Of a DNA stretch of 64,000 nucleotides, positions 53,366 through 62,551 are shown one piece after another. The notes under the pieces are model-generated. The model was not told where the DNA came from. It ran no database searches and saw only the letters and a list, made by a program, of their open reading frames with translations. The DNA comes from Xenorhabdus doucetiae (lineage in GTDB: Bacteria > Pseudomonadota > Gammaproteobacteria > Enterobacterales > Enterobacteriaceae): assembly GCF_000968195.1 (NCBI RefSeq), contig NZ_FO704550.1, positions 2,542,001 through 2,606,000 of the forward strand. Direction: 5' to 3'. The position numbers and the translations under genes are program-made. Positions within the stretch are counted from its first letter, which is position 1; each line of letters begins with the position of its first letter.

Positions 53366-56300
53366 AATTCTTCGCCCTCTTTATCCAGCGGCCGGTTGCC
53401 ACAACATTGCTGAGTTTAGCCATTACCCTGTGTGGTGCGCTCAGTTTTATCTTGCTGCCTGTAGCGCCGCTGCCACAGGTTGATTTTCCCGTGATAACGG
53501 TTCACGCAGCCATGCCCGGCGCATCACCAGAAACGATGGCGTCTTCCGTGACGACACCGCTGGAACGCGCATTAGGCCGGATAGCCGGGGTCAAAGAGAT
53601 GGCTTCTACCAGCTCGCTGGGCACCTCTTATATTTATTTGGAATTTGATCTCGATCGGGATATCAATGGCGCAGCACGGGATGTCCAAGCCGCCATCAAT
53701 GCCAGCCAAAGTTTGTTGCCTTCCGGTATGCCAAGCAAACCGGGATATCATAAAGCGAATCTGTCAGACGCCCCGATCATGATCCTGACGCTTACCTCAG
53801 ACAATTATAGTGAGGGTCAACTGTATGATCTGGCTTCCACCCGGCTGGCGCAAAAAATTTCTCAGATAGAAGGCGTCAGTAAGGTCAGTGTCGGCGGGAG
53901 TTCATTACCGGCAATACGCCTTGAACTCAACCCTAATGCCCTCTTCAACCAAGGCGTTTCTCTCAACGATGTCAGTAATGCTATCAGGAATGCTAATCTC
54001 CGGTTTCCAACAGGTTATGTTGATTCCGATAAACAGAGCTGGCAGCTACACACTAATGACGAACTGAAAACACCTGACGATTACCGCTCCGTTATTGTCC
54101 GTTATAATCATGGAGCACCGGTCAGGTTGCAGGATATCGCCAATGTTAAGCACTCTATCGAGGATACTCGCGCAGCCGGCATGTCTGGAAATAAATCGGC
54201 GATTGTGCTGATTATCCGCCGTGAAGCGGGTGCCAATATTATCGCAACCGTTCAACGCATTCGTGATCAATTTCCTGCCTTGCAAGCCTCCTTGCCGGCC
54301 AATATTCAGCTAAAGGTGGCCCAAGATCGTTCACCGGCCATTCACGCTTCCCTGCAAGAAGTCAAGCGGGCACTCGCCATTGCCGTCGCGCTGGTGATTC
54401 TGGTCGTGTTCCTGTTTTTGCATTCTGGCCGGGCGACATTGATTCCGGCCATTGCGGTTCCGGTATCACTGATTGGTACGTTTACCGCCATGTACTTATG
54501 CGGTTTCAGTCTGAATAACCTTTCTTTGATGGCATTAACCATTGCCACCGGATTTGTTGTTGATGATGCCATTGTGGTACTGGAGAATATTTCCCGCCAT
54601 CTGAATGCCGGGTTAAAGCCCATGCAGGCCGCCCTCAAAGGCACCAGGGAAGTGGGATTCACGGTGTTAGCCATGAGCTTATCCCTCGTTGCGGTATTTA
54701 TTCCCCTCGTCTTGATCGATGAATTACTCGGCAGATTATTCCGGGATTTTGCTGTCACACTGGCAACCGCCATCGGGATCTCCCTGTTCATTTCACTTAC
54801 CTTGACCCCGATGATGTGCGCGCATCTGCTGAAATCCTCCCCCCAACATGCACAAAAGCAGACACGGGGATTCGGCAAGGTATTGTTGCGCATTCAGCAA
54901 AGCTATGCCCGTTCATTGCAATGGGTGCTCAAGCATACTCGCTGGGTATTGTTGATATTGGTAGGCGTTATCGCCCTGAATATCTGGCTCTATATCAGCA
55001 TTCCGAAAACGTTTTTCCCACAACAAGATACCGGGAAAATGCTGGGGTTTGTGGTGGCGGATCAAAGCATTTCATTTCAGGCCATGCGGGGAAAAATGAA
55101 ACGCTTTATGCAGGCGGTTGATGATGATCCCACCGTGGATAATGTCGTGGGTTTTACCGGTGGTGACAGCATCAATACCGGCTTTATGTTTATTTCACTG
55201 AAACCCTTGAAAGAACGTAGCGAAAGTATCCAGCAAGTGATCACCCGCTTAAGAAGCCAGCTACCCAAGGAAGCAGGCGCACGGTTATATTTAGTGCCAG
55301 TTCAGGATCTAGGAAGCGGAGGACGGGGAGGCAAATCGATTTATCAATTTAACTTACTGTCCGATGATTTTGGTGAACTGCGTAAATGGAGTCCTGTTGT
55401 CAAGAAAGCATTGCAAAGGTTGCCTCAGTTGGTGGATGTCAATGCCGATGATGACGAAGAGGCGAAAGGCGCTGAAATCGCGATTACCTATGATCGTGAT
55501 GTGATGGCGCGTTTAGGTATCAATGTTGCCGAGGCAAATAATTTGCTCAATAGCGCCTTTGGGCAAAGACAGGTTTCCACCATTTATACCCCTTTGAATC
55601 AATATAAGGTGGTGATGGAAGTTGAACCGCAATACAACCAAGATCCCAGTGCGCTGGAGAAAATGTTTGTCATTAATAGCAAAGGCGAACGTATTCCCCT
55701 CTCCTACTTTGCCCATTGGTATCCGGCCAATGCCCCCTTGGACGTTTATCACCAAGGGCTGTCGGCATCTTCCACCATCGCCTTTGATGTGGCACCGGGT
55801 TATACGCTGTCTGATGCCATCAGTGCAATAGAAAGGACAATAACAGAACTGGGCGTTCCGTCAGCGGTACGCAGCTCGTTTGCAGGCACTGCACAGGATT
55901 TTCAGGAGAGCGAACGCTCCCAGTTACTGGTGATCCTTGCCGCCATCGTCACGGTTTATCTGGTGCTTGGTGTACTTTATGAGAGTTATATTCACCCCCT
56001 GACTATTCTTTCTACCCTGCCTTCTGCGGGAGTCGGTGCTTTGCTGGCGCTGGAACTGTTCAATACCCCATTTAGCCTTATCGCCATGATTGGGATTATG
56101 CTGTTAGTTGGCATTGTCAAGAAAAACGCCATTATCATGGTCGATTTTGCCCTTGAAGCGCAACGCAATGGTAAGCTCAGTGCCCAGGAAGCGATTTTTC
56201 AGGCCAGTTTATTGCGATTCCGTCCGATCATGATGACAACGCTTTCTGCGCTGTTTGGGGCTTTACCTTTGGTACTGAGCAATGGTGATGGTGCCGAATT

Positions 56301-56472
56301 ACGTTTACCGCTGGGGATCACGATCGTTGGTGGTCTGGTGGTAAGCCAACTTCTCACTCTGTATACCACGCCGGTTGTGTATCTGTTTTTTGACCGATTG
56401 CGTGAAAAATGGCGCCTTCGTCATGCAAAGCGCACTGCAACACAGTCTCAGATAGTTGATTCAGATTGCTGA
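53362..56472 (+). CDS. mdtC: MdtC, RND inner-membrane transporter subunit
   Basis: 1036 residues from a GTG start at 53362 that overlaps the mdtB stop (GTGA). RND architecture as in MdtB, with the proton-relay helix TGFVVDDAIVVLENISRH and the MdtC-type N-terminus FFALFIQRPVATTLLSLAITL. The porter region contains GGDSINTGFMFISLKPL. Two paralogous RND proteins in tandem are characteristic of this pump. Followed by baeS after 18 bp; the MFS gene mdtD, found here in E. coli, is missing. Confidence 0.96.
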   Translation: MKFFALFIQRPVATTLLSLAITLCGALSFILLPVAPLPQVDFPVITVHAAMPGASPETMASSVTTPLERALGRIAGVKEMASTSSLGTSYIYLEFDLDRDINGAARDVQAAINASQSLLPSGMPSKPGYHKANLSDAPIMILTLTSDNYSEGQLYDLASTRLAQKISQIEGVSKVSVGGSSLPAIRLELNPNALFNQGVSLNDVSNAIRNANLRFPTGYVDSDKQSWQLHTNDELKTPDDYRSVIVRYNHGAPVRLQDIANVKHSIEDTRAAGMSGNKSAIVLIIRREAGANIIATVQRIRDQFPALQASLPANIQLKVAQDRSPAIHASLQEVKRALAIAVALVILVVFLFLHSGRATLIPAIAVPVSLIGTFTAMYLCGFSLNNLSLMALTIATGFVVDDAIVVLENISRHLNAGLKPMQAALKGTREVGFTVLAMSLSLVAVFIPLVLIDELLGRLFRDFAVTLATAIGISLFISLTLTPMMCAHLLKSSPQHAQKQTRGFGKVLLRIQQSYARSLQWVLKHTRWVLLILVGVIALNIWLYISIPKTFFPQQDTGKMLGFVVADQSISFQAMRGKMKRFMQAVDDDPTVDNVVGFTGGDSINTGFMFISLKPLKERSESIQQVITRLRSQLPKEAGARLYLVPVQDLGSGGRGGKSIYQFNLLSDDFGELRKWSPVVKKALQRLPQLVDVNADDDEEAKGAEIAITYDRDVMARLGINVAEANNLLNSAFGQRQVSTIYTPLNQYKVVMEVEPQYNQDPSALEKMFVINSKGERIPLSYFAHWYPANAPLDVYHQGLSASSTIAFDVAPGYTLSDAISAIERTITELGVPSAVRSSFAGTAQDFQESERSQLLVILAAIVTVYLVLGVLYESYIHPLTILSTLPSAGVGALLALELFNTPFSLIAMIGIMLLVGIVKKNAIIMVDFALEAQRNGKLSAQEAIFQASLLRFRPIMMTTLSALFGALPLVLSNGDGAELRLPLGITIVGGLVVSQLLTLYTTPVVYLFFDRLREKWRLRHAKRTATQSQIVDSDC

Positions 56473-56490
56473 CTCGGTAACTGAAGTAGA

Positions 56491-57891
56491 ATGAAATTCA
56501 GGATAAAAATGGGCATCAGCAGTAAACTTTTTCTGGCAATTTTTGCCACTTGTATGCTGGTATTGGTTACCATGCACTGGGGCATTTACCTCAGCTTTCA
56601 ACACGGTTTTATTGGCTATATCAAGCAAAATAGTCAAACTCGAGCTGATATGCTGGCAGAAGCCTTGACAGAACAATACCAGCAATACGGCAATTGGCAT
56701 TTTCTGACCCAAAATGATCGGGCGATATTTCAAATTATCCGCACGATTGAACAGGGTGACAATTCCCAGCAACAAAGCAAATCTCATGGTTGGCGCCCCC
56801 AATTTTGGATTGTGGACGCTCGCATGAACCGTTTGGTCGGGCATTCGAATGATATTCCGGCGGAAAGTTATCGCAGGCCAGTCACCTATGACAATAATAT
56901 TGTCGGCTGGGTCATTGTCAGCGCATCAGACAAGATTACCCGTCAGGCTGATATTAGTTTCGCCCATCAGCAACAATTTACCAGTTGGGCTATTGTCGGT
57001 TTTTCAACTTTATTGGCACTGATTGCCACTTTTCTTCTCTCCCGTGGTCTGTTAAGACCGGTTAAACGGCTGGTAGAAGGGACACATAAACTCGCAGCAG
57101 GTGATTTTAGTGTCCGTGTCGTTCCATCCAGTAAAGATGAAATCGGTAAATTGGCGTCAGATTTTAACCAACTTGCCAGTACGCTGGAAAAAAATGAACA
57201 GATGCGCCGTAATTATATGGCTGATATCTCCCATGAACTGCGTACCCCACTTTCTGTTCTGCGTGGTGAACTGGAAGCCTTGCAAGATGGTGTACGGGAA
57301 CTAACACCAGAAACTATTCCTTCTTTGCTCACCGAAGTGGCTATCTTAACAAAGCTGGTAGACGATCTGCATTTATTATCCCTGTCTAATCGTGGTTCAC
57401 TGACTTATAGAAAAGAGCCGGTTAATGTCAATGAATTACTGCAAATCTCCATAGCGAATTATCATGGCCGTTTTTCGGATAAACAAATCAGGTTGGTATT
57501 GAATTTAAAAGACAACGTAACACTGTTTGCCGATCCCAATCGACTCACGCAGCTATTTCACAATTTACTGGAAAATAGCCTGCTTTACACGAATGAGCAT
57601 GGAAAGGTGATTATTCATGGATATTCAGATCAACAAAAATGGGTATTGGATGTACAAGACAGCGCCCCCGGACTGACGGCTGAACAATATCAGCATGTTT
57701 TTGAACGTTTTTATCGCTGCGAATCTTCCCGTAACCGTGCAAGCGGAGGTTCAGGGCTTGGGCTGGCAATTTGCTATAACATCGTTGAAGCCCATAATGG
57801 CATCATTCACGCAGAAAGCTCACCTTTAGGTGGTATTAAAATTCGCGTAGAATTACCATTGATTAAATTATCTGAACTTGAAACACGCTAA
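56491..57891 (+). CDS. baeS: Sensor histidine kinase BaeS
   Basis: 466 residues. Two membrane helices (about 11-31 and 163-185) flank a periplasmic sensor; then a HAMP domain (PVKRLVEGTHKLAAGDFSVRV), the phosphorylated H248 in MADISHELRTPLSVLRG, and an ATPase domain with HNLLENSLLYT and SGGSGLGLAICYNIVEAHNG. It senses envelope stress and toxic compounds and activates BaeR. Located directly behind the pump genes it controls. Confidence 0.96.
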   Translation: MKFRIKMGISSKLFLAIFATCMLVLVTMHWGIYLSFQHGFIGYIKQNSQTRADMLAEALTEQYQQYGNWHFLTQNDRAIFQIIRTIEQGDNSQQQSKSHGWRPQFWIVDARMNRLVGHSNDIPAESYRRPVTYDNNIVGWVIVSASDKITRQADISFAHQQQFTSWAIVGFSTLLALIATFLLSRGLLRPVKRLVEGTHKLAAGDFSVRVVPSSKDEIGKLASDFNQLASTLEKNEQMRRNYMADISHELRTPLSVLRGELEALQDGVRELTPETIPSLLTEVAILTKLVDDLHLLSLSNRGSLTYRKEPVNVNELLQISIANYHGRFSDKQIRLVLNLKDNVTLFADPNRLTQLFHNLLENSLLYTNEHGKVIIHGYSDQQKWVLDVQDSAPGLTAEQYQHVFERFYRCESSRNRASGGSGLGLAICYNIVEAHNGIIHAESSPLGGIKIRVELPLIKLSELETR

Positions 57892-57917
57892 ACTTGGAAC
57901 ACCATACCCGGAACACC

Positions 57918-58625
57918 ATGAGCACACCGCTGACACAATATACTGTTCTAATCGTTGAAGATGAACCCAAGTTGGGGCAACTGTTGGTTGATTATCTGCA
58001 ATCCGCGGATTACCAAACTCAATGGCTCAAACGAGGTGATGAAGTCATCGCCCATGTGCAAAAATACCAACCCCATCTTATCTTGCTTGATCTGATGTTA
58101 CCCGGCCTTGATGGGTTGTCGATCTGTCGGGAAATCCGTCAGTTTTCCGATATCCCGGTTGTGATGATGACAGCAAAAACGGAAGAAATTGATCGGCTAC
58201 TCGGCCTGGAAATCGGGGCTGACGATTATATCTGCAAGCCTTATAGCCCACGGGAAATGGTCGCCAGAGTAAAAACCATCTTACGCCGTTGCTACCGCCC
58301 GAAAGATATTATCAGTGTGCAGGGTGCACTGACTATTGATGAAAACCACTTTCAGGCGCGTTATTGTGAGCAGGTGCTTGAACTCACTCCGGTTGAGTTC
58401 CGTCTGCTGAAAATTATGTCCAGCCAGCCGGGGCGGGTTTTTTCCCGCGATCAGTTATTGAATAACCTTTATGACGATCACCGTATTGTGAATGATCGTA
58501 CTATTGACAGCCACATTAAAAACTTGCGCCGTAAACTGGAGCAATTGGATGGCGATAAATCGTTTATCCGCTCCATTTACGGATTGGGCTATCGTTGGGA
58601 AGCCGAAATCTGCCGTTTAATGTGA
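57918..58625 (+). CDS. baeR: Response regulator BaeR
   Basis: 235 residues from the ATG at 57918; a TTG start at 57894 would add eight residues. OmpR-type regulator with receiver domain (acidic VEDEPKLGQLL, phosphoacceptor D58 in LILLDLMLPGLDGL, KPYSPREMVARVK) and a winged helix (LTPVEFRLLKIM, DRTIDSHIKNLRRKLE, YGLGYRWEA). It is the cognate regulator of BaeS and should activate mdtA through the BaeR-like box at 48844-48861. Confidence 0.95.
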   Translation: MSTPLTQYTVLIVEDEPKLGQLLVDYLQSADYQTQWLKRGDEVIAHVQKYQPHLILLDLMLPGLDGLSICREIRQFSDIPVVMMTAKTEEIDRLLGLEIGADDYICKPYSPREMVARVKTILRRCYRPKDIISVQGALTIDENHFQARYCEQVLELTPVEFRLLKIMSSQPGRVFSRDQLLNNLYDDHRIVNDRTIDSHIKNLRRKLEQLDGDKSFIRSIYGLGYRWEAEICRLM

Positions 58626-58631
58626 CAATAT

Positions 58632-59786
58632 TCAGCGCCGCTGGTTTTTTTGCAGACCTGAAATAACCGCTAATAACAATGCCATTAAGGCTAATAATCC
58701 TCCCGCCAGATTAAGGGTTGCGTAGCCATAATGAGATGCGATAATCACACCACCCAGCCATGCCCCTACTGCATTGCCCAAATTAAAGAAGCCGATATTG
58801 ACAGAAGAAACCAGATTAGGTGCACCGGCTTCCTGAGCTTTATCCATGACCAGCCGCTGAATTGGCGATACCGTGGCAAAACCCAATGCCGCCATTAGAA
58901 ATATACTCAAACAGGCAATGAATGGATTATTGCCATAAAGCCAGAAAATAAACAGAATTAAGGCTTGTAGCCCTAAAGTCCAATACAACAATGGCATCAT
59001 TGCCTTATCTGCAAGTTTTCCACCCACAATATTGCCAAAGAAAAACCCTAGCCCCAAAACCAGAAGGAGCCAGGTAATTGCGCTCTCAGAGAATCCGGCA
59101 ACATTCACCATCAATGGCGCAATATAGGTAATCGTCGTAAAAAATGCAGCGGGGCCTAAGACAGTGATCCCCATCGCCAAAAGCACATGGATATTGGTGA
59201 AAGCTAGCAATTCTTTTTTAATACTGACCGGGGCTTTCTGATCGAATTTAGGTAATAACTTTAAAATTCCAACTAAGGCGATAATGCCAATCACCGTAAT
59301 GATGGCAAAAGTGACACGCCAGGAAATGGCCTTCCCTATCCAGGTTCCAAGCGGTATGCCGACCAAATTAGCCAGTGTCATTCCACTAAACATTAATGCG
59401 ATAGCGGTCGTTTTTTTATTTTCTGGTGCCAACTCAGCAGCAATAATTGCACCGATCCCCATAAATGCCCCGTGGGTCAGGGAAGCCACAATTCGGCCAA
59501 TAATGGCCAGATAAAATGTCGGGGAAAAAGTCGTCAGTGCATTTCCGATGATAAATAATACCATCAACATGGAAAGCATCTTTTTCCTTTCTATCCGCCC
59601 CCCCAAAATTATTAGAACAGGTGCTCCAACAAATACACCAAGGGCATAACTGGTTACCATATAACCCGCGGTTGGTATTGAAATACTAAATTCGGTTGCG
59701 ATTTCAGGAAGTAAACCCGCGACAATAAATTCAGTCGTCGCGATCCCAAATGTCGCTATGGCTAGAGCCAAAATAGCTACAGGCAT
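58632..59786 (-). CDS. MFS drug/sugar exporter (AraJ/YdhP type)
   Basis: 384 residues, twelve hydrophobic helices. The N-terminus ALAIATFGIATTEFIVAGLLPEIA, the loop GGRIERKKMLS (motif A-like) and VASLTHGAFMGIGAIIAAE place it in the DHA1 branch near AraJ and YdhP. Substrate unknown. It converges on baeR with 6 bp between the coding regions, so it is not part of that operon. It is not the missing MdtD, which belongs to the fourteen-helix DHA2 group. Confidence 0.87.
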   Translation of the reverse strand: MPVAILALAIATFGIATTEFIVAGLLPEIATEFSISIPTAGYMVTSYALGVFVGAPVLIILGGRIERKKMLSMLMVLFIIGNALTTFSPTFYLAIIGRIVASLTHGAFMGIGAIIAAELAPENKKTTAIALMFSGMTLANLVGIPLGTWIGKAISWRVTFAIITVIGIIALVGILKLLPKFDQKAPVSIKKELLAFTNIHVLLAMGITVLGPAAFFTTITYIAPLMVNVAGFSESAITWLLLVLGLGFFFGNIVGGKLADKAMMPLLYWTLGLQALILFIFWLYGNNPFIACLSIFLMAALGFATVSPIQRLVMDKAQEAGAPNLVSSVNIGFFNLGNAVGAWLGGVIIASHYGYATLNLAGGLLALMALLLAVISGLQKNQRR

Positions 59787-60042
59787 GGAAAACTCCTAAT
59801 AAGAAGTTGAATTAATCAGGTTATGATTGTAACGATGTGTATTTATCCCTGAGACAGAGACTGTAATATATTCGTGCCGCCACCAATTTGGAAGTCGTTG
59901 TCAATTAATCGGCAAAAACAAAATAATCATTGTGCTCTATAAAAACAGAGAGGCAGAAGATAATTTTTTTCATCAAATCCCTTGACTGTACAAAATTAAG
60001 GCTAAACTTAAGCTGATAATTACCCAATCAGGAGAATTTCTT

Positions 60043-60387
60043 ATGGCTACTGGGCATTATGATCTTAAGAAAACAAAGAACGGGCAATTTTATTTCAATC
60101 TGGTGACAACAAGTGGTGACATTATTCTGAACAGTGAAATGTATACCACCAAAGCGGCTGCCAATAAGGGTATTCACTCTGTGCGAGTCAATTCTCCCGA
60201 CAAGGCTCGCCATGAAGTGAGAAAAAATAAATCAGGCAAACCCTATTTTGTCCTGAAAGCCCGAAATCATCAGATTATTGCTATCAGTGAAGCCCACACT
60301 AATGAAGCAAGCATGAAGAAATGTATGCAGTCTGTCATGAAAATCGGGCCGACAGAAAAAGTCCGTGATCTGACCAAACAGAATTGA
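60043..60387 (+). CDS. yegP: DUF1508 protein YegP
   Basis: 114 residues made of two DUF1508 repeats: FYFNLVTTSGDIILNSEMYTTKAAANKGI and PYFVLKARNHQIIAISEAHTNEAS. It matches the enterobacterial YegP family, located near mdt-bae genes in E. coli also. Function unknown, though the family is often osmotically or stress induced. AGGAGAA lies 8 bp upstream of the ATG. Ends at a strong terminator. Confidence 0.92.
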   Translation: MATGHYDLKKTKNGQFYFNLVTTSGDIILNSEMYTTKAAANKGIHSVRVNSPDKARHEVRKNKSGKPYFVLKARNHQIIAISEAHTNEASMKKCMQSVMKIGPTEKVRDLTKQN

Positions 60388-60404
60388 CAGACACAATGAA
60401 TAAC

Positions 60405-60429
60405 GCGCGCCGCCTGGCGCGCTTTTTTT
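60405..60429 (+). terminator. Rho-independent terminator of yegP
   Basis: Seven GC pairs (GCGCGCC / GGCGCGC) with a GCCT loop are followed by seven Ts. Confidence 0.93.
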
Positions 60430-60548
60430 ATATTTGTGCTAATGATGGTATAAGCGCTAAAATCCCCCTCCTTTAAACCTTACCCTTAGTAATGATAATG
60501 AAGACCGGGTAAGGGCTGACTTGAACTCAGACCGAGAACGTTAAGAAT

Positions 60549-61940
60549 ATGTTTACTCCAGAATTACTTTCCCCTGCCGGCTCCTTGAAAAACATGCGTT
60601 ACGCATTCGCTTATGGCGCTGATGCCATCTATGCCGGACAACCCCGTTATAGCCTGCGTGTTCGCAATAATGAATTCAACCATGAGACATTGGCTCAGGG
60701 CATTAAGGAAGCGCACGAATTAGGTAAGCATTTTTATGTGGTGGTCAATATCGCACCCCATAATGCCAAGCTGAAAACGTTTATCCGGGACTTAAAACCC
60801 GTTGTGGAAATGGGGCCTGATGCCTTGATTATGTCTGATCCGGGCTTGATTATGCTGGTGCGTCAAGCCTTTCCTGAAATCGATATTCATCTTTCAGTTC
60901 AAGCCAATGCAGTTAACTGGGCCACAGTCAAATTCTGGAAACAAATGGGGTTGACGCGCGTTATTCTTTCCCGCGAACTTTCGCTGGAGGAAATTGCTGA
61001 AATCCGCCAGCATGTGCCCGATATGGAGCTTGAGGTTTTTGTGCATGGCGCACTGTGTATGGCTTATTCTGGTCGCTGCCTATTATCGGGTTATATCAAC
61101 AAGCGCGATCCTAACCAAGGCACCTGCACCAATGCCTGTCGCTGGGAATACAATGTGCAGGAAGGCAAGGAAGATAATGTCGGCAATATCGTCCATAGGC
61201 ACGATCCTATTCCGGTCAAAACTATTCCAAAAACTATTCCAGTCAAAAACATCGAGCCAACACTGGGTCAAGGGGCACCCACGGACAAGGTTTTCATGAT
61301 AGAAGAAGCCAAGCGCCCCGGCGAATATATGTCTGCGTTTGAAGATGAACATGGCACTTATATCATGAACTCCAAAGACTTACGCGCCATTGAACATGTA
61401 GAAAAATTAACCCAGTTGGGCGTTCACTCTCTGAAAATCGAAGGCCGTACCAAATCTTTCTACTATTGCGCCCGCACCGCTCAGGTATATCGCCGTGCTA
61501 TCGATGATGCCGTTGCCGGAAAACCGTTCGACCCAACCTTGATGACCACATTGGAAGGTCTGGCGCACCGTGGCTACACAGAAGGTTTTCTGCGCCGCCA
61601 TACCCATGATGCCTATCAAACTTACGAATACGGTTATTCAGTGTCAGACACTCAGCAATTTGTTGGCGAGTTTACCGGCAAGCGAGTCAATGGCTTGGCA
61701 GAGGTGGCCGTGAAGAATAAATTTCTTGTCGGGGATCAGTTGGAACTGATGACACCATCAGGCAATATTCACTTTACGTTAGAATCTATGACCAATAAAA
61801 AAGGCCAGGTCGTGGAAGTTGCACCGGGTGACGGGCATATCGTTTATCTTCCTATTCCTGAAGAAATCAAGCTGGATTATGCTTTACTTGTTCGAAACTT
61901 AAAAAGTGGCAACACCAGGGCACCCCATCCGCAAGAATGA
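60549..61940 (+). CDS. trhP: tRNA 5-hydroxyuridine modification protein TrhP (YegQ, U32 peptidase family)
   Basis: 463 residues. TrhP takes part in hydroxylation of wobble uridine at position 34, in the prephenate-dependent route. U32-family signatures are ELLSPAGSLKNMRYAFAYGADAIYAG, the Cys-rich block EVFVHGALCMAYSGRCLLSGY with NQGTCTNACRWEY, and SLKIEGRTKSFYYCARTAQVYR. It is about ten residues longer than the E. coli protein. A short internal duplication (PVKTIPKTIPVKNIEP, about residue 225) accounts for this. Stands alone, with CyaR encoded downstream. Confidence 0.95.
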   Translation: MFTPELLSPAGSLKNMRYAFAYGADAIYAGQPRYSLRVRNNEFNHETLAQGIKEAHELGKHFYVVVNIAPHNAKLKTFIRDLKPVVEMGPDALIMSDPGLIMLVRQAFPEIDIHLSVQANAVNWATVKFWKQMGLTRVILSRELSLEEIAEIRQHVPDMELEVFVHGALCMAYSGRCLLSGYINKRDPNQGTCTNACRWEYNVQEGKEDNVGNIVHRHDPIPVKTIPKTIPVKNIEPTLGQGAPTDKVFMIEEAKRPGEYMSAFEDEHGTYIMNSKDLRAIEHVEKLTQLGVHSLKIEGRTKSFYYCARTAQVYRRAIDDAVAGKPFDPTLMTTLEGLAHRGYTEGFLRRHTHDAYQTYEYGYSVSDTQQFVGEFTGKRVNGLAEVAVKNKFLVGDQLELMTPSGNIHFTLESMTNKKGQVVEVAPGDGHIVYLPIPEEIKLDYALLVRNLKSGNTRAPHPQE

Positions 61941-61988
61941 CAAGCGAAATAATTCGAAATAGAGTTTTAAAGAAATTGATCTATTTTT

Positions 61989-62004
61989 TTAGAAACAGAT
62001 CACA
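61989..62004 (+). promoter_or_regulatory. CRP-like site upstream of CyaR
   Basis: TTAGA-N6-TCACA fits the CRP half-site pattern TGTGA-N6-TCACA, with one perfect half. Its centre is about 40 bp before the expected CyaR start, where a class II activator sits. A TATTAT -10 element lies at 62026-62031. CyaR is CRP-activated in E. coli. Confidence 0.6.
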
Positions 62005-62033
62005 TCAATGCTAATTTATTTCTCGTATTATCA

Positions 62034-62125
62034 GCACTGAAAAATAAAGAACTAAAAAAGTTTTACTGTAAGACTAGGAACCACCTCCTTGGCTAGCTCA
62101 ATCTCCCTTGGGCTAGCCTTTTCTT
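62034..62125 (+). ncRNA. cyaR: CyaR (RyeE) Hfq-dependent small RNA
   Basis: The segment AGGAACCACCTCCTTGGC and the following CTCAATCTCCCTTGGGCTAGCC reproduce the distinctive second half of E. coli CyaR, including the CCACCTCCTT stretch that pairs with target ribosome sites. The 3' end is a terminator stem GGCTAGC / GCTAGCC followed by TTTTCTTT. The 5' part starts GCACTGAAAAAT, like GCTGAAAAAC in E. coli. The location after yegQ is also that of E. coli cyaR. Known targets of CyaR include ompX, luxS and nadE; targets here are inferred. Confidence 0.88.
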
Positions 62126-62551
62126 TATATATCAATAAAGAAAAAATCAATAAATTCAATACATTAAAAGAATACTTCGCCCGAAAAAGTCATTAAATTA
62201 ATTTATGCTTTTACATTTAAATTGAATATTTATTAATCTATTATTAGTAACATTATTTATAATAATCAAGAAAATCATCTTCCCATAAATATCGTTAGAA
62301 TTTATTCAGCTTAATGAAGGAAATTTTTAGAAAAAATAATCTAAATTATCCCGTTGCAAAATGATCTCAATATTTATTTATCCTCACACCAGATAAGTAT
62401 TATTTCACTTTATTGTTAGGCAGCATGGTTAAATTTTAGCAATATTTGTATTAACTGAAGCGATCCACTGCTGTTTCCCTCGCGACTTACCTTGTGATCA
62501 GTTCAAATATAAACAACAATCAGTAGCGCCTTTTGCAAACTGGAGCTAATC

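Larger units (their letters stand above)
61941..62551. other. 611-bp intergenic region holding CyaR
   Basis: The first 200 bp contain a CRP-like site and the CyaR small RNA. From about 62126 to 62551 the DNA is very AT-rich with no gene; its last part should carry the fbaB promoter, and GGAGC precedes the fbaB start. Confidence 0.7.

Noticed and set aside
59587..59610. C7 run in the MFS exporter as a phase-variation tract
   Set aside because: The run is short and the frame is intact on both sides; no evidence for switching.
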